From positions 1-64,000 of the forward strand of contig JAHDXO010000033.1 of assembly GCA_023382975.1 (NCBI GenBank): a stretch of DNA of 64,000 nt, given 5' to 3'. The position numbers and the translations under genes were made by a program. Positions within the stretch are counted from its first letter, which is position 1. The number at the start of each line of letters is the position of its first letter. The DNA is from Pirellulaceae bacterium. GTDB lineage: Bacteria; Planctomycetota; Planctomycetia; Pirellulales; Pirellulaceae. Shown one piece after another: positions 32,742 through 42,231 of this stretch. The notes below the pieces were generated by a model that saw only the letters and a list, made by a program, of their open reading frames with translations, did not search any database and was not told where the DNA came from.

Positions 32742-33664
32742 GATTCGATTGCTCCGTTGTGTTGCAGGAGTGTGCGGGCCGTGTTGGCGATCTCCGGTTC
32801 GTCGCTCGAGTCGATAGGACTGAGCAACGGCACCATCGGACCGGTTTCGGCAATTCCTGCCAAAGCTACCGCGGCATGAAGAACGCGGATCGGATGGATG
32901 CGATTCCTCAGATCCTCAAGCGGACGGAATACCGCGCGAATCTCCTCGGCGCGCGAGATATCGCCAGCCCGCACCGCATGCAGAAAATCCATCGACAGTC
33001 GCGGCGCGATGCAGACGCAGCCGGAGGTGAATCCGCCGAGCGAGAAATCCCTCAGATGGACGACCGCTGGCTGCTCGCCGATTCCGCTGACAATCCGCGC
33101 CGGATCGACCGCCTCGGTCAATTCCCTCAAGTAGTCGTCTTTCTCCGGATTGCCGCGGACCACGGCGTACTTGATCCAACTGATCAGTCCGTCGTCCACC
33201 AACCGACGAACCGTATCGACGGCGATGTAGCGGTCGTGCTTGATGTACAGCACGACCGGTTTGCCGTACCGTTCTGTGAAGCGGCGTACTCCCGCGGCGA
33301 TGCCGTCCGAGGTGGCGATCTCACTCTGCGGCAGCACCATCGCCGTCGGAAACGCGAATTCGTTCAACACCTCGGCCTGGTCCATCATCAGGCCAAATGC
33401 GGGACCGACCGAGGGAATCACCAGCGTCCAGTCGCCGGCGATTTCGGTCAGCATCAGAAGCAGCGCCGCATACTCGCTCAGCGAAACGTGGTACAGCACC
33501 GCATTGCCGCCGTAGAGCAGCGTGGTGACGCCCCCCGCCTCCAAATGCTGCACGATCCTGCGGTTTTCCGGGAAGTTAAGCGTAAAATCCGCCGAACGTG
33601 CCAACGGCGGCACGGCGATCACCGAGGCAGCGAGCCGTTCGGAGGTAATGGGAGCTTTGTCCAT
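32738..33664 (-). CDS. DHDPS-family lyase (aldolase/dehydratase type)
   Basis: A 308-residue (beta/alpha)8 enzyme of the dihydrodipicolinate synthase family. The Schiff-base Lys is in SWIKYAVVRGN, with Tyr in PVVLYIKHDRY. Relatives include 2-keto-3-deoxy sugar-acid aldolases and dehydratases. Located between the LarA-like gene and the IlvD/Edd-type dehydratase, it most likely acts on a 2-keto-3-deoxy aldonate. The start shares ATGA with the LarA-like gene's opposite end order, so translation is coupled. Confidence 0.75.
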   Translation of the reverse strand: MDKAPITSERLAASVIAVPPLARSADFTLNFPENRRIVQHLEAGGVTTLLYGGNAVLYHVSLSEYAALLLMLTEIAGDWTLVIPSVGPAFGLMMDQAEVLNEFAFPTAMVLPQSEIATSDGIAAGVRRFTERYGKPVVLYIKHDRYIAVDTVRRLVDDGLISWIKYAVVRGNPEKDDYLRELTEAVDPARIVSGIGEQPAVVHLRDFSLGGFTSGCVCIAPRLSMDFLHAVRAGDISRAEEIRAVFRPLEDLRNRIHPIRVLHAAVALAGIAETGPMVPLLSPIDSSDEPEIANTARTLLQHNGAIES

Positions 33665-33691
33665 GAGTGTCTCGTTTCTCAGTTCCAGGCC

Positions 33692-33742
33692 GAAGCCGTG
33701 AGACTTCGGGTTGTTTCTTCGACCGAATTCCCACGAATTCGG
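33692..33742. repeat. Two small hairpins between the DHDPS-like and dehydratase genes
   Basis: CCGAAG-ccgtgaga-CTTCGG near 33690-33709 and CCGAATTC/GAATTCGG (33723-33730, 33735-33742) form two stems in a 110-bp gap. The first resembles the hairpin at 11395-11426. No T-tract follows on the minus strand. They are most likely dispersed repeats. Confidence 0.5.
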
Positions 33743-33774
33743 CTACCCAGCAATGGGATGCACCGCAGTGGCCA

Positions 33775-35505
33775 TCAGTAGATCTTGGGTTCGGGGATCG
33801 CGGGTCCGCGGTGCAAGAAGTCGAAATCGCACCCCTCGTGAGCCTGCGTGACATGCTGGGTAAACAACTGGCCGTAGCCTCGCGGATACTCGACCTGCGG
33901 CGGTATCCATGAGGCCCGGCGACGGTCGAGTTCGCCTTCGTCGACCAGCAGTTGGAGCTTGCGGGCTTCGACGTCCAACTCGATCATATCCCCGTCTTGG
34001 ACCAAGGCAAGTGGGCCTCCGACAAAGGCTTCGGGCGACACGTGCAACACGCACATCCCGTAGCTTGTGCCGCTCATCCGAGCGTCGGAGATGCGGACCA
34101 TGTCGCGCACCCCCAACCGCAGCAACTTGTCTGGAATCGGCAGCATGCCCCACTCGGGAAAACCGGGGCCACCCTGCGGTCCCGCATTCTTCAGGACCAG
34201 TACCGAATCGGCGGTGACCGGCAGATTCGGATCGTTCAGCCGCTGTTTCAAGTCGTCGCGGTTCTCGAAGACGACGGCCGGTCCGCGGTGGTGAAACAGT
34301 CGTCGATCCGCGGCGACAGGCTTCACCACGCATCCGTGCGGAGCCAGATTTCCCCGCAACACAAACGTGCCGCCTTCGTCGGACACCGGGTTGTCCCGCG
34401 GACGGATCACATCCTCGTCGATCACCTTCGCGGCGGAAATGTCCTCGCCCAGCGAGCGTCCCGAGACCGTTCGGCAATCCAAATGCAGCAGGTCGCCGAT
34501 CCGCGACAACAGGGCACCGAGACCGCCGGCGTTGTAGAAGTCCTCCATCAGATACTTGTCGCCCGCCGGCCGCACATTGGCCAGCACCGGCGTGCGGCGC
34601 GAGATCTCGTCGAAGCGATCCAGCGGAAGATCAACCCCGGCTCGCCCCGCCATGGCGATCAGGTGAACGATCGCGTTGGTCGAACCGCCGATCGCCATGT
34701 CGGCGACGACCGCGTTTTCGAACGACTGCGGCGACAGGATGTCCGAGGGCTTCAGGTCTTCCCAGACCAACTCGACGATGCGACGTCCGACAGCGGTCGC
34801 CATCCGCGCGTGCTCGGCCAGTACGGCCGGGATCGACGATGCGCCCGGCAGCGTCATTCCCAGCACTTCCGCGATAATGGCCATCGTGGATGCCGTGCCC
34901 ATCGTCATGCACTGTCCCGCTGATCGGGCGATGCAATTCTCGATCTCTTGCCAGGCATCCTCGCAAAGGTTGCCGGCTCGCAGTTCGTCCCAATATTTCC
35001 ATGCATCGCTGCCGCTGCCCAGCGTCTGCTTGCCCCATCGCGCCGTCAGCATCGGACCGGCCGGCAGGTAGATCGACGGCAAATCCATCGAGATCGCGCC
35101 CATCAACAGGGCGGGCGTGGTCTTGTCGCAACCGCCCATCAACACCGCTCCGTCGACGGGATGGCAGCGAAGCACCTCTTCGGTCTCCATCGCCAGCAAG
35201 TTGCGGTACAACATCGTCGAGGGCTTCATGAACATCTCGCCCAGCGACATCACGGGCACTTCGACGGGAAAACCGCCGGCTTGCCAAACTCCGCGCTTCA
35301 CCTGTTCGGCCCGCTCGCGGAAATGCGAATGGCACGTGTTCAGATCGCTCCACGTGTTCAGGATCGCGATCACCGGTTTGTTTCGGTAATCCGCATCGGC
35401 ATACCCCATACCTTTTAGCCGTGACCGATGTCCGAACGAGCGCAGGTCATTCGGTGCGAACCAACGCTGGCTGCGCAATTCCTCGGGCCGCTTCTTCACA
35501 AACAT
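33775..35505 (-). CDS. IlvD/Edd-family dehydratase (sugar-acid dehydratase likely)
   Basis: A 576-residue protein. Iron-sulfur ligands are placed in NTCHSHFRERAEQ and GCDKTTPALLMGA, and TASTMAIIAEVLGM, GGSTNAIVHL and SDARMSGTSYG are family marks. Length and neighbours resemble arabonate/xylonate dehydratase, which removes water from an aldonate to give a 2-keto-3-deoxy acid; branched-chain dihydroxyacid dehydratase is the alternative. The start at 35505 lies six bases after AGGGGG; a longer reading is possible but not supported. It heads the run with DHDPS-like and LarA-like genes. Confidence 0.8.
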   Translation of the reverse strand: MFVKKRPEELRSQRWFAPNDLRSFGHRSRLKGMGYADADYRNKPVIAILNTWSDLNTCHSHFRERAEQVKRGVWQAGGFPVEVPVMSLGEMFMKPSTMLYRNLLAMETEEVLRCHPVDGAVLMGGCDKTTPALLMGAISMDLPSIYLPAGPMLTARWGKQTLGSGSDAWKYWDELRAGNLCEDAWQEIENCIARSAGQCMTMGTASTMAIIAEVLGMTLPGASSIPAVLAEHARMATAVGRRIVELVWEDLKPSDILSPQSFENAVVADMAIGGSTNAIVHLIAMAGRAGVDLPLDRFDEISRRTPVLANVRPAGDKYLMEDFYNAGGLGALLSRIGDLLHLDCRTVSGRSLGEDISAAKVIDEDVIRPRDNPVSDEGGTFVLRGNLAPHGCVVKPVAADRRLFHHRGPAVVFENRDDLKQRLNDPNLPVTADSVLVLKNAGPQGGPGFPEWGMLPIPDKLLRLGVRDMVRISDARMSGTSYGMCVLHVSPEAFVGGPLALVQDGDMIELDVEARKLQLLVDEGELDRRRASWIPPQVEYPRGYGQLFTQHVTQAHEGCDFDFLHRGPAIPEPKIY

Positions 35506-35629
35506 TACCCCCTGTGGGTGGAGTCTCGGTGAAATGATCGGACCACAGTCTAACGCACCCAAGCCGCTTCGCAAAGAAAGGCACGGACAGCGTTGTCCCG
35601 GAACCGACAAGAACGATCCGGTGTTTTCG

Positions 35630-35659
35630 TTGACGTCAGGGGCCGTCGGTCGATATCAT
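35630..35659 (+). promoter_or_regulatory. Sigma-70-like promoter for the gene at 35718
   Basis: TTGACG at 35630-35635 and TATCAT at 35654-35659, with an 18-base spacer, match TTGACA and TATAAT at five of six each. It lies in the divergent gap between the dehydratase (minus) and the secreted protein gene at 35718 (plus). A purine at about 35666 would be the start of transcription. Confidence 0.5.
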
Positions 35660-35717
35660 TAGACATGAATGGGTTGGCAGACTTTCAAGGTCACTGGAAC
35701 CAAAAGGACCACGGACG

Positions 35718-36641
35718 ATGACGACATCGAGCGTTTTCCGCAGAGTTTGCTGGATATTCGCAGCAGTGGCCTGCCTATGTGGCCAAACCGTCTGGGGACA
35801 GCAGGTCCAGGTGACCACTCCGTTTCACAGTCTGAACGACAGCTTCTACGAGAATTTCGGCATCGGCCTGGCACCGGTCAACCGGATGGGGCCTCGCGGC
35901 GGCTGGTACTTCAGCGGCCTTCCTGCCAATTCAACTCCCCCGCAGTTCGGTGGGTACGATCCTTCGGCGGATGCGGCATTCGGTTTTCAAATCGGTCGAT
36001 TCGGCCTCAATGCGCTGGCTGGCCAAGGCAGCAATCGCAGCCACGTGATGGAGGCGCCGACGGTGGTCCTTCCCAACGGCGGCTCCGGAGGCATCTTCAG
36101 CGGCTCGCAACGTCCCTTTGTGATGGGGGTAATCCCGATCGTGGGCAACGCCCCAATGGCCCCGCTAATCCCGGTAACTGCCCCGATGACGAGCAGCAGT
36201 CCGCTGGCCGAACGCCTCGAACGGATGCGACAGGCTAAGGAGCAAGCGGCCCAAGCCGCGGAAACCGCGGGCCAAGACGGTGCGGAGATGGCGGCCGCAT
36301 TTCGAGCGCCGCCCGCGGGTCCGTCCGAAGACGACGCCCCGCTAGTGATTCGCGGTGGCCGTGTTCTCGACTCGGAAGCCGCTCGTTCAGGTGAATCGAC
36401 TGCACCTGCCGCCAGCACAGCCAGTGTCGGCGATTTGAGTCTGCAGGAAATCCAGCAGCAACAAGCTCAGCGCGACGCGGCGGTCCAGTACGAAGTGCTG
36501 GTGCTGGTCGAGAAGGCGCGGGGCAAGGAGGCGGAAGGCAAGCCGGGATTGGCCAAGATTTATTACCAACAGGCTGCTTCGCGTGCCGATGGCCAGTTGA
36601 AGCGGGAGATCGAGGCGAAGATCACGGCGCTGAGCGAGTAG
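35718..36641 (+). CDS. Secreted protein of unknown function, coiled-coil-like end
   Basis: A 307-residue protein with a signal peptide (MTTSSVFRRVCWIFAAVACL) ending near WGQQ. The middle (MGPRGGWYFSGLPANSTPPQ, VLPNGGSGGIFSG) is loop-rich. Residues 160-200 (RLERMRQAKEQAAQAAETAG) and 250-300 (LQEIQQQQAQRDAAVQYEVL, KPGLAKIYYQQAASR) are helical; the second resembles one TPR-like hairpin. It lies near the secretin, and similar proteins occur beside secretins in planctomycetes, which suggests an envelope role. No family is recognised. Confidence 0.65.
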   Translation: MTTSSVFRRVCWIFAAVACLCGQTVWGQQVQVTTPFHSLNDSFYENFGIGLAPVNRMGPRGGWYFSGLPANSTPPQFGGYDPSADAAFGFQIGRFGLNALAGQGSNRSHVMEAPTVVLPNGGSGGIFSGSQRPFVMGVIPIVGNAPMAPLIPVTAPMTSSSPLAERLERMRQAKEQAAQAAETAGQDGAEMAAAFRAPPAGPSEDDAPLVIRGGRVLDSEAARSGESTAPAASTASVGDLSLQEIQQQQAQRDAAVQYEVLVLVEKARGKEAEGKPGLAKIYYQQAASRADGQLKREIEAKITALSE

Positions 36642-36743
36642 TTTGGGCTGTGTTGACTTTGGTGAGCGGTGGGCGTGAGCCCATCGGTTCCTTCTATATG
36701 ATTTGCACGGGCTGGCAGCCTGTGCTGCGGCGGGAGTGTGTTG

Positions 36744-37469
36744 ATGGCAAGATGCGCCGATAAGCCTTGGTTGGTCGCTGTGGGGTTGCTGACCCTTGGT
36801 GTTCTTGGATTTGCCAGCGACGGGTATGCTCAATTGTTCGGCGAGCGATCGGTGGGACGCCCCGTGGCGCGGCGACCTGGCGCGGCAAGTGCTCAGAATG
36901 GGGCAGGAGCGACGGGGCCGGCGCTTGAGTCGATCGGTGTGATGGTGGACGAAAGCGCGCGCTACGTGCGGGGAAACCGCGCAGTAACCGATTTCGTTGG
37001 CAGCGACACAGCCGAGGCATCGCGATTCGTCGGCTCGCTTCAGGCTGGCGCGGGCGAAGTCGTGCAGTCGGCCATCGACGAAAATTTGCAGATCGAAACG
37101 GGCGTCGAAGTGAACCAAGTGATCGCGCCCGTAATTCCTGCCCGCATGAGGCTGAATGCCCCGCGGCTAGAGCTGGGTTTTGCAGTTCGTCCCCCAGCAG
37201 CCGACGTGCTGCATGTTACCGTGCTTCGTCGGCTTCAGACCAGTCTTCCGGGCCTCGATCCTGACCTCGTGGTGTCGGTGGCAGATGGCGTAGCCACTCT
37301 CCGCGGTACGGTTGCCTCCGAACGGGATCGTAAGATGGCAGCGATGCTTGTCGCGTTCGAACCGGGGATTGGCCGTGTTCAGAACGAGTTGGCGGTGGCG
37401 AACCCGGCGGTCCCGACGCCGGAAGGGCTGGGGTCGGGAAGTCGCCCGACGGGGGACGGCTTACGCTGA
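36744..37469 (+). CDS. Secreted BON-domain protein
   Basis: A 241-residue protein with a hydrophobic N-terminus that looks like a signal peptide. Residues 155-215 (VTVLRRLQTSLPGLDPDLVV, GVATLRGTVASERDRKMAAM, PGIGRVQNELAVA) match the BON domain, found in envelope proteins that may bind phospholipid or membranes. ATG at 36744 follows GGGAG; the GTG at 36738 is too close. The last 254 bases run opposite the lipoprotein gene at 37216-38286, tail to tail. Confidence 0.75.
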   Translation: MARCADKPWLVAVGLLTLGVLGFASDGYAQLFGERSVGRPVARRPGAASAQNGAGATGPALESIGVMVDESARYVRGNRAVTDFVGSDTAEASRFVGSLQAGAGEVVQSAIDENLQIETGVEVNQVIAPVIPARMRLNAPRLELGFAVRPPAADVLHVTVLRRLQTSLPGLDPDLVVSVADGVATLRGTVASERDRKMAAMLVAFEPGIGRVQNELAVANPAVPTPEGLGSGSRPTGDGLR

Positions 37470-38286
37470 CCGGCAGCGGCGTTCTTGGCTGGACAACGCG
37501 ATCCGCATTCTGCGAGGTTGCTTCGCCCGTCACATTCAGCCGGTTGGCGAAGCTCGGCGTAATTGGAATCGTGGTCGTCTGCATCCGCCGACGGCCGACT
37601 GCGTTGTCTGGCCCTCCGCTATTTGCATCGGACATTTCGTCCGACTCGTAGGAAGCCGGTTGAACCGCATATTCGCGTCGGCGAGGCGGGGCCAATTCGG
37701 TCTTCTGGATTTTCACTTGGAGCGGTGAATTCTTGCCCGGCAGCGTCACGTTCGACGATTGCGAGAGAATCACTTTGCCGCTGGCGTCATCGAAGCGGCC
37801 GATCAAGCTGAGTCGCTTTTGTGGGCCATCTGCCTCATCCCAGGGTAGCCAGAAGCTGTACGACGGTCCCATGTTGGACTCGCTTTGGTGACTGGCAAGG
37901 TTCGCGCGGGGGAAGACGAATTTCTTGTCGGGGACCGGATCTTCCAAATCGTCGCGGTCGTCGTCAAACGCGTACATCGTCAACTGCCCATCGACCAGGA
38001 CCGAAGCCTTATCATCCTTTCCAAAGAACGTGATCCGACCGCCGAATCCGCGCGTACTGGGCTGCCCAGCCTGATTCAACACCGTATGTGTCCAGACCGC
38101 GACCATCCGCTCCGGCACCTCGGGCTCGGGCTCTTTGTCAAACATCCGAAAACTGTCCTGCAGATCCAACTTGGTGCAGCCACCCATCGCGACGATGGAG
38201 AACACCAGCCAGGCCGCAAGCGGCAAGCGTGCCCAGCTATCGCTTCGTGTAAGTCCCAGCGTGTTGTTGCTAACCATCCCGTTCAT
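37216..38286 (-). CDS. Lipoprotein of unknown function with low-complexity tail
   Basis: A 356-residue protein. The N-terminus has a hydrophobic stretch and a lipobox VAMGGC with Cys37. Residues 45-200 form a folded part (AVWTHTVLNQAGQPSTRGFG, FFGKDDKASVLVDGQLTMYA, PSYSFWLPWDEADGPQKRLS). The last 130 residues are Pro/Arg/Ser-rich and overlap the BON gene on the other strand. ATG 38286 is likely; a TTG six bases earlier has no better site. It lies 27 bases after the secretin gene on the same strand, so it may be its pilotin-like or accessory partner; that is inferred from position. Confidence 0.7.
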   Translation of the reverse strand: MNGMVSNNTLGLTRSDSWARLPLAAWLVFSIVAMGGCTKLDLQDSFRMFDKEPEPEVPERMVAVWTHTVLNQAGQPSTRGFGGRITFFGKDDKASVLVDGQLTMYAFDDDRDDLEDPVPDKKFVFPRANLASHQSESNMGPSYSFWLPWDEADGPQKRLSLIGRFDDASGKVILSQSSNVTLPGKNSPLQVKIQKTELAPPRRREYAVQPASYESDEMSDANSGGPDNAVGRRRMQTTTIPITPSFANRLNVTGEATSQNADRVVQPRTPLPVSVSRPPSGDFPTPALPASGPPGSPPPTRSEHGQSPVRTRQASLPSYDPVRRQPYRGEWLRHLPPTPRGQDRGPEDWSEADEAR

Positions 38287-38313
38287 TTCCAAGATGTTCG
38301 TGCTGGTGGAGGA

Positions 38314-41300
38314 TCAAGGCGCGATTGGATTCGGCAATGCCGGAGGCAACGGCTGGCCCACCGGCGGAAACCAAGCCGATTCCCAAGCCAAGTTGCTCGT
38401 GGCCGGTGGCGAACCAGGATCGGGCGTCTGATACGACAGAGGTCGAACCGGTGGAGGAAGCGGTGCCGCGGGTGTCGGCTGTACGGGCGATGTCGGCGCG
38501 TCCGGCAAAGGTGGAGCGAATGGATCGAGGTTGGCGGGCGAAGGCGACAATTCCAACGATTCCATCGGTGTCGTTCGCGGCTCGAAGGTGCCGGGTTGGA
38601 GACCGCCGGGATTGACGTCGGGATAGATCACTTCGCCTTGTCCGTTCCACATCGACGGATCGCAGTCCTCGTAGATCCCGGTCGGTCCGTGAATCTCGTG
38701 GACGTCGGCCAAGCACCAACTCATCCGGGCGGCTTCGGCGATCTTCAGCCGCTCGAGATCCTGTTCGTTGCGGATCACTTGCGGCGTCAGAATAATCAGC
38801 AATTCCGTGCGAAGGGTTTTATTGCTGTCGTAGCGGAACAGATGCCCGAGGACAGGGATGCTGGACAAATAGGGCACGCGGCGGCGGACGGTGTCAGTGT
38901 CTTTGGTGATCAAGCCTCCTAGCACAATCGTCTCGCCGCTGGCCGCGCTGACGGTTGTCTGGGCGGTGGTAACGGCGATTTTGGGCGATCGGATCACGCC
39001 GCCTTCCACGACCGAGACAGGGATCCCGTCTTCTTCGCGTCCGACCTTCGATTTCTCGGCGTCGATCTCCATCACGACCAGACCTTCCGGACTGATTCGC
39101 GGTGTGACGCCCAGGATCAATCCCGTATTCTCCAATTCCACAGAATTGGTCTGCACGCGGCCGTCGAACCGCGAGCCGGTGATGCGCGGGACTCGCTCGC
39201 CGACCTGAATAAAGGCAGGCTGGTTGTCCAGCGTCATGATCTGCGGGCGACCGAGCACCTCCATGCGCCGCGTCTGCTGAAGCGCCCGGATCAACATGCT
39301 GACGCTCTCGCTGGAGGCCGACAAGACGAAACCGCCGTAGCCCAGTTGCGAATTTACGCGACCCACGTTGAAGTTGCTCAATCCTTGCGTGCCGACTTGG
39401 CTGGAACTGGCAAACGCCTTGTCGCTGCCCGCGTTGCCCAGCGGCGAATTGTTGAAAGCGAAGCCGGGCGTATTGGTCGCCGCGACAATGACCTGCTCCT
39501 GAACTTGAATGGTCCCTCCGGTGGACGGAGTGTTTGTTGTACGCGTGATTGTCTGCAAACCGCTCAGCAGACTCCGGTCGAACAGCACCGAATCCTGCAA
39601 GCCGAGTTCGATGCCGAATTCGTCGAAGTCGTCGAGCATGACCTCGGCGATCACCACCTGGATCATGACCTGGGCCGGCTGCTTGTCCAAGTCCTCGACT
39701 ACCCGCAAGACTTCCTCATAGTAGCGTGGCGTGGCGCTGATGATCAGCGAATTGCTGACCGGCTCGGGCACCACGATCACCTCGCGTTCGACCAGTTCGA
39801 ACGCGCTGCGCATTCCGGGCGTCGCCTGTTCGATCACTCGTCGGCTTCGCAACAATTCGTTGATCGCTCCTGCGACATCGATCGCGGGCGCGTTTTTCAG
39901 GCGGTAAACGGTGTTCATCCTCTCCACGATGTCGTCTTCGTCCAGACGCAAGAGCAGCGCTTCGATGATCGCCAGATCGCCCTGCGAGCCGGTAGCGATG
40001 ATGCTGTTGGTGCGGCTGTCCAACGAGAATCGGACTGGAACCAGGGTTGTCTCGCCCTCAGCGCCGGCCAGTTGCGGCCCGGCGACCATCAACTCGCTGG
40101 GCAACAGCACTCGCAGCATCTCGATCAGATTCGCCGCGTCGCCGTTGACGATTTTGAAGACCTTGATCTGGGCGACGGCCGTGGGCGAGTCCATCTGTTC
40201 GATCAGGGCCGACAGCAGATCCATGCTCTCGGCCGGCGCGGCGACCATCAGGCTGTTCGTGTGCGGATCGGGCGTGATCTGAACGTCGCTCAGCACGCCG
40301 GAGCGGAGCAACCGCCGCCCCTCGACGTCCGCGGTGATCAATTCCAGGACGGTCGACCGTTCCCGCTGCGCGCCGCCGGCCGCGGCGGCGATCGCCGAGG
40401 TCAGGGTGGTCGCCAACTCGGTGGCCAGAGTGTTTTTCAGCTTGAAGACCCGCGCCTGGTTGACCAGTCCGCTGTCGCCTTGATCGATGCGGTTGATCAG
40501 CAGTTCCAGTTCGTTCAAGTCGCCCGGCGCGGCGCGTACGATCAGACTGTTGGTGCGGATATCAGGCGTGACGGTGACGCGTGCGGCCATGCCTTCGGGA
40601 TTGCGGAACACATCTTCGACCGTGGCTGCCGCTCGGGCCGCCGACTCGTGCCGCAGTCGGTACACCCGCAACTGCGATTCCGCGGACACGGGCTGATCCA
40701 GTTTGGCGATCAGTTCTTTCATCGCGGTCACCGCCTCACCCCAACCGATCAACAGGATCGCGTTGGGCTTGATCAACGGCGTGATATGGATTTTTCCTTG
40801 TCGGCCCCCGATCAGATCGACGGCGACCAGATCGACGATCGTCACCAGCGCCATGCAGTTGACGTGCCGCAGGCGGTACAGGTCGATGACGGGCACCGTT
40901 TCGGCGCTCAGCCGCTCGATTTCAGCGATGATCCGAGCCACCTCGTCCACGTCCGGGTCGCGGCCGCGCAGGATGATCACGTCCAGATCCGGTAGCGTCT
41001 CGATCTGCACGCGGTCGCCCAGTTGGCGGAGCCGGGGCTCGATCTCGCCCTCCTCGGGCATCGCGTCCGGAGGTTGGCCGTTGGGGAATTCCTCGGCAGG
41101 CAATTGGCCCTCGGGCAACGTGGCGTCGCCGACGGGTTCGGTATGCTGGGCCAACGCAACCGGCAGCCGCAGCCGTCCTTGTTGGAGACTGGTTTGCGGT
41201 GTCTCAGGTCGCCCGTGGCCCGCGGGCGCCGAACGCGGGTCAGTTCCCGGGCTTGCGTGGTTCTGGCCCTGTCGATTCGATGGCGGCGAGCCGCTGCGGT

Positions 41301-42231
41301 AGGCTTCGACGGCCTCCTGCACCTTATTCGGATCGGCGCTGTGGACCGGGATCACGCGGATGGTCGATTCCAACGGACCAATTCCGTTTTCCGGCCGGTC
41401 CAACGCCTGCACCAAGCGAGCCAACTGAGTCACCAATTGCGGATCGCCGGCAATCCGGATGGCTTGAGTGGCCGGCTGCATCAGCAAATGGGCACGGCGA
41501 GGACCGCGGACGACCACAAAGTCCGGTTCGGTTGCCGCGCGGCCGGCACGCGGTTCGAGTCGCGAGCCCAGTAGATGACGCAACTGCTGCTCCATCCGCG
41601 TCAGGGGGATTTTCGTCACGGCGACGGTTTGCTCAGCCGTCTCGGTCGAAGCGGACGGCATCTGCGGCAGTCTAGCCGGCGCAGCCGCTGCCATCGTTGC
41701 TGGCGGGGATTTCAATTCCGCGGCAATCGACGCATGCACATCGGGCGGTGCCAGCGCGATCACTTGCGAGGTCGCCGGATCGCTGGTCAGCCGCACTTGC
41801 GGTCGGTCGCCGTAGCGTGCTTGGAGATCGCGAAACACGCCGTTCAGACGCTGGGGCTCGATTCGATAGCCCCGAACGACCGCCGGCTGAGGTTCGTCGG
41901 GCGGCACGGCCGCACGATCGATCGATTCCAGGAACTGGCGCGCGATTTCGTGAGCCTGCGCGCTGCCACGCACGAGAATTTGATTTCCCCGCTGGTCCAC
42001 AACGATCTGCGGTTCTGGCTTGAAATCACGCATCAGTCCGGTCAGTTTCGGCTCCACATCGGCCACTTGCTTGTGACGCAGCGGATAAGCCCGGTAGGTC
42101 TCGGTGTCGTCGGCCGCAACGGCCGGCAATGCGGCCAATGCTAGCAGCATGGCCAAGCCGGCTCGAACGGTCGGCGCAACAGCGAAAGGGGGCTGACGGC
42201 AAATTGCATGTCGAAATAGCACGGCGAACAT
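38314..42231 (-). CDS. Very long secretin (type II/IV-pilus GspD/PilQ type)
   Basis: A 1305-residue outer-membrane channel protein. An N-terminal signal (AMLLALAALPAVAA) is followed by at least seven repeated secretin N-type modules, each ending in a motif like TNSLIV, with entries such as LRVYRLRH, ARVFKLKN, IKVFKIVN and NTVYRLKN. The secretin core follows near residue 900 (QVMIQVVIAEVMLDDFDEFG), with ERVPRITGS and the terminal VPYLSSIPVLGHLFRYD and LIILTPQVI. Usual secretins are 600-750 residues, so this one has roughly twice the periplasmic repeats. The C-terminal 140 residues are Pro-rich. The ATG is weakly placed. Confidence 0.9.
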   Translation of the reverse strand: MFAVLFRHAICRQPPFAVAPTVRAGLAMLLALAALPAVAADDTETYRAYPLRHKQVADVEPKLTGLMRDFKPEPQIVVDQRGNQILVRGSAQAHEIARQFLESIDRAAVPPDEPQPAVVRGYRIEPQRLNGVFRDLQARYGDRPQVRLTSDPATSQVIALAPPDVHASIAAELKSPPATMAAAAPARLPQMPSASTETAEQTVAVTKIPLTRMEQQLRHLLGSRLEPRAGRAATEPDFVVVRGPRRAHLLMQPATQAIRIAGDPQLVTQLARLVQALDRPENGIGPLESTIRVIPVHSADPNKVQEAVEAYRSGSPPSNRQGQNHASPGTDPRSAPAGHGRPETPQTSLQQGRLRLPVALAQHTEPVGDATLPEGQLPAEEFPNGQPPDAMPEEGEIEPRLRQLGDRVQIETLPDLDVIILRGRDPDVDEVARIIAEIERLSAETVPVIDLYRLRHVNCMALVTIVDLVAVDLIGGRQGKIHITPLIKPNAILLIGWGEAVTAMKELIAKLDQPVSAESQLRVYRLRHESAARAAATVEDVFRNPEGMAARVTVTPDIRTNSLIVRAAPGDLNELELLINRIDQGDSGLVNQARVFKLKNTLATELATTLTSAIAAAAGGAQRERSTVLELITADVEGRRLLRSGVLSDVQITPDPHTNSLMVAAPAESMDLLSALIEQMDSPTAVAQIKVFKIVNGDAANLIEMLRVLLPSELMVAGPQLAGAEGETTLVPVRFSLDSRTNSIIATGSQGDLAIIEALLLRLDEDDIVERMNTVYRLKNAPAIDVAGAINELLRSRRVIEQATPGMRSAFELVEREVIVVPEPVSNSLIISATPRYYEEVLRVVEDLDKQPAQVMIQVVIAEVMLDDFDEFGIELGLQDSVLFDRSLLSGLQTITRTTNTPSTGGTIQVQEQVIVAATNTPGFAFNNSPLGNAGSDKAFASSSQVGTQGLSNFNVGRVNSQLGYGGFVLSASSESVSMLIRALQQTRRMEVLGRPQIMTLDNQPAFIQVGERVPRITGSRFDGRVQTNSVELENTGLILGVTPRISPEGLVVMEIDAEKSKVGREEDGIPVSVVEGGVIRSPKIAVTTAQTTVSAASGETIVLGGLITKDTDTVRRRVPYLSSIPVLGHLFRYDSNKTLRTELLIILTPQVIRNEQDLERLKIAEAARMSWCLADVHEIHGPTGIYEDCDPSMWNGQGEVIYPDVNPGGLQPGTFEPRTTPMESLELSPSPANLDPFAPPLPDAPTSPVQPTPAAPLPPPVRPLSYQTPDPGSPPATSNLAWESAWFPPVGQPLPPALPNPIAP

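Noticed and set aside
39346..40995. Plus-strand open frame of 549 codons.
   Set aside because: It is antisense to the secretin, and its product is low-complexity (Asp/Gln/Arg/Val-rich) without a domain.
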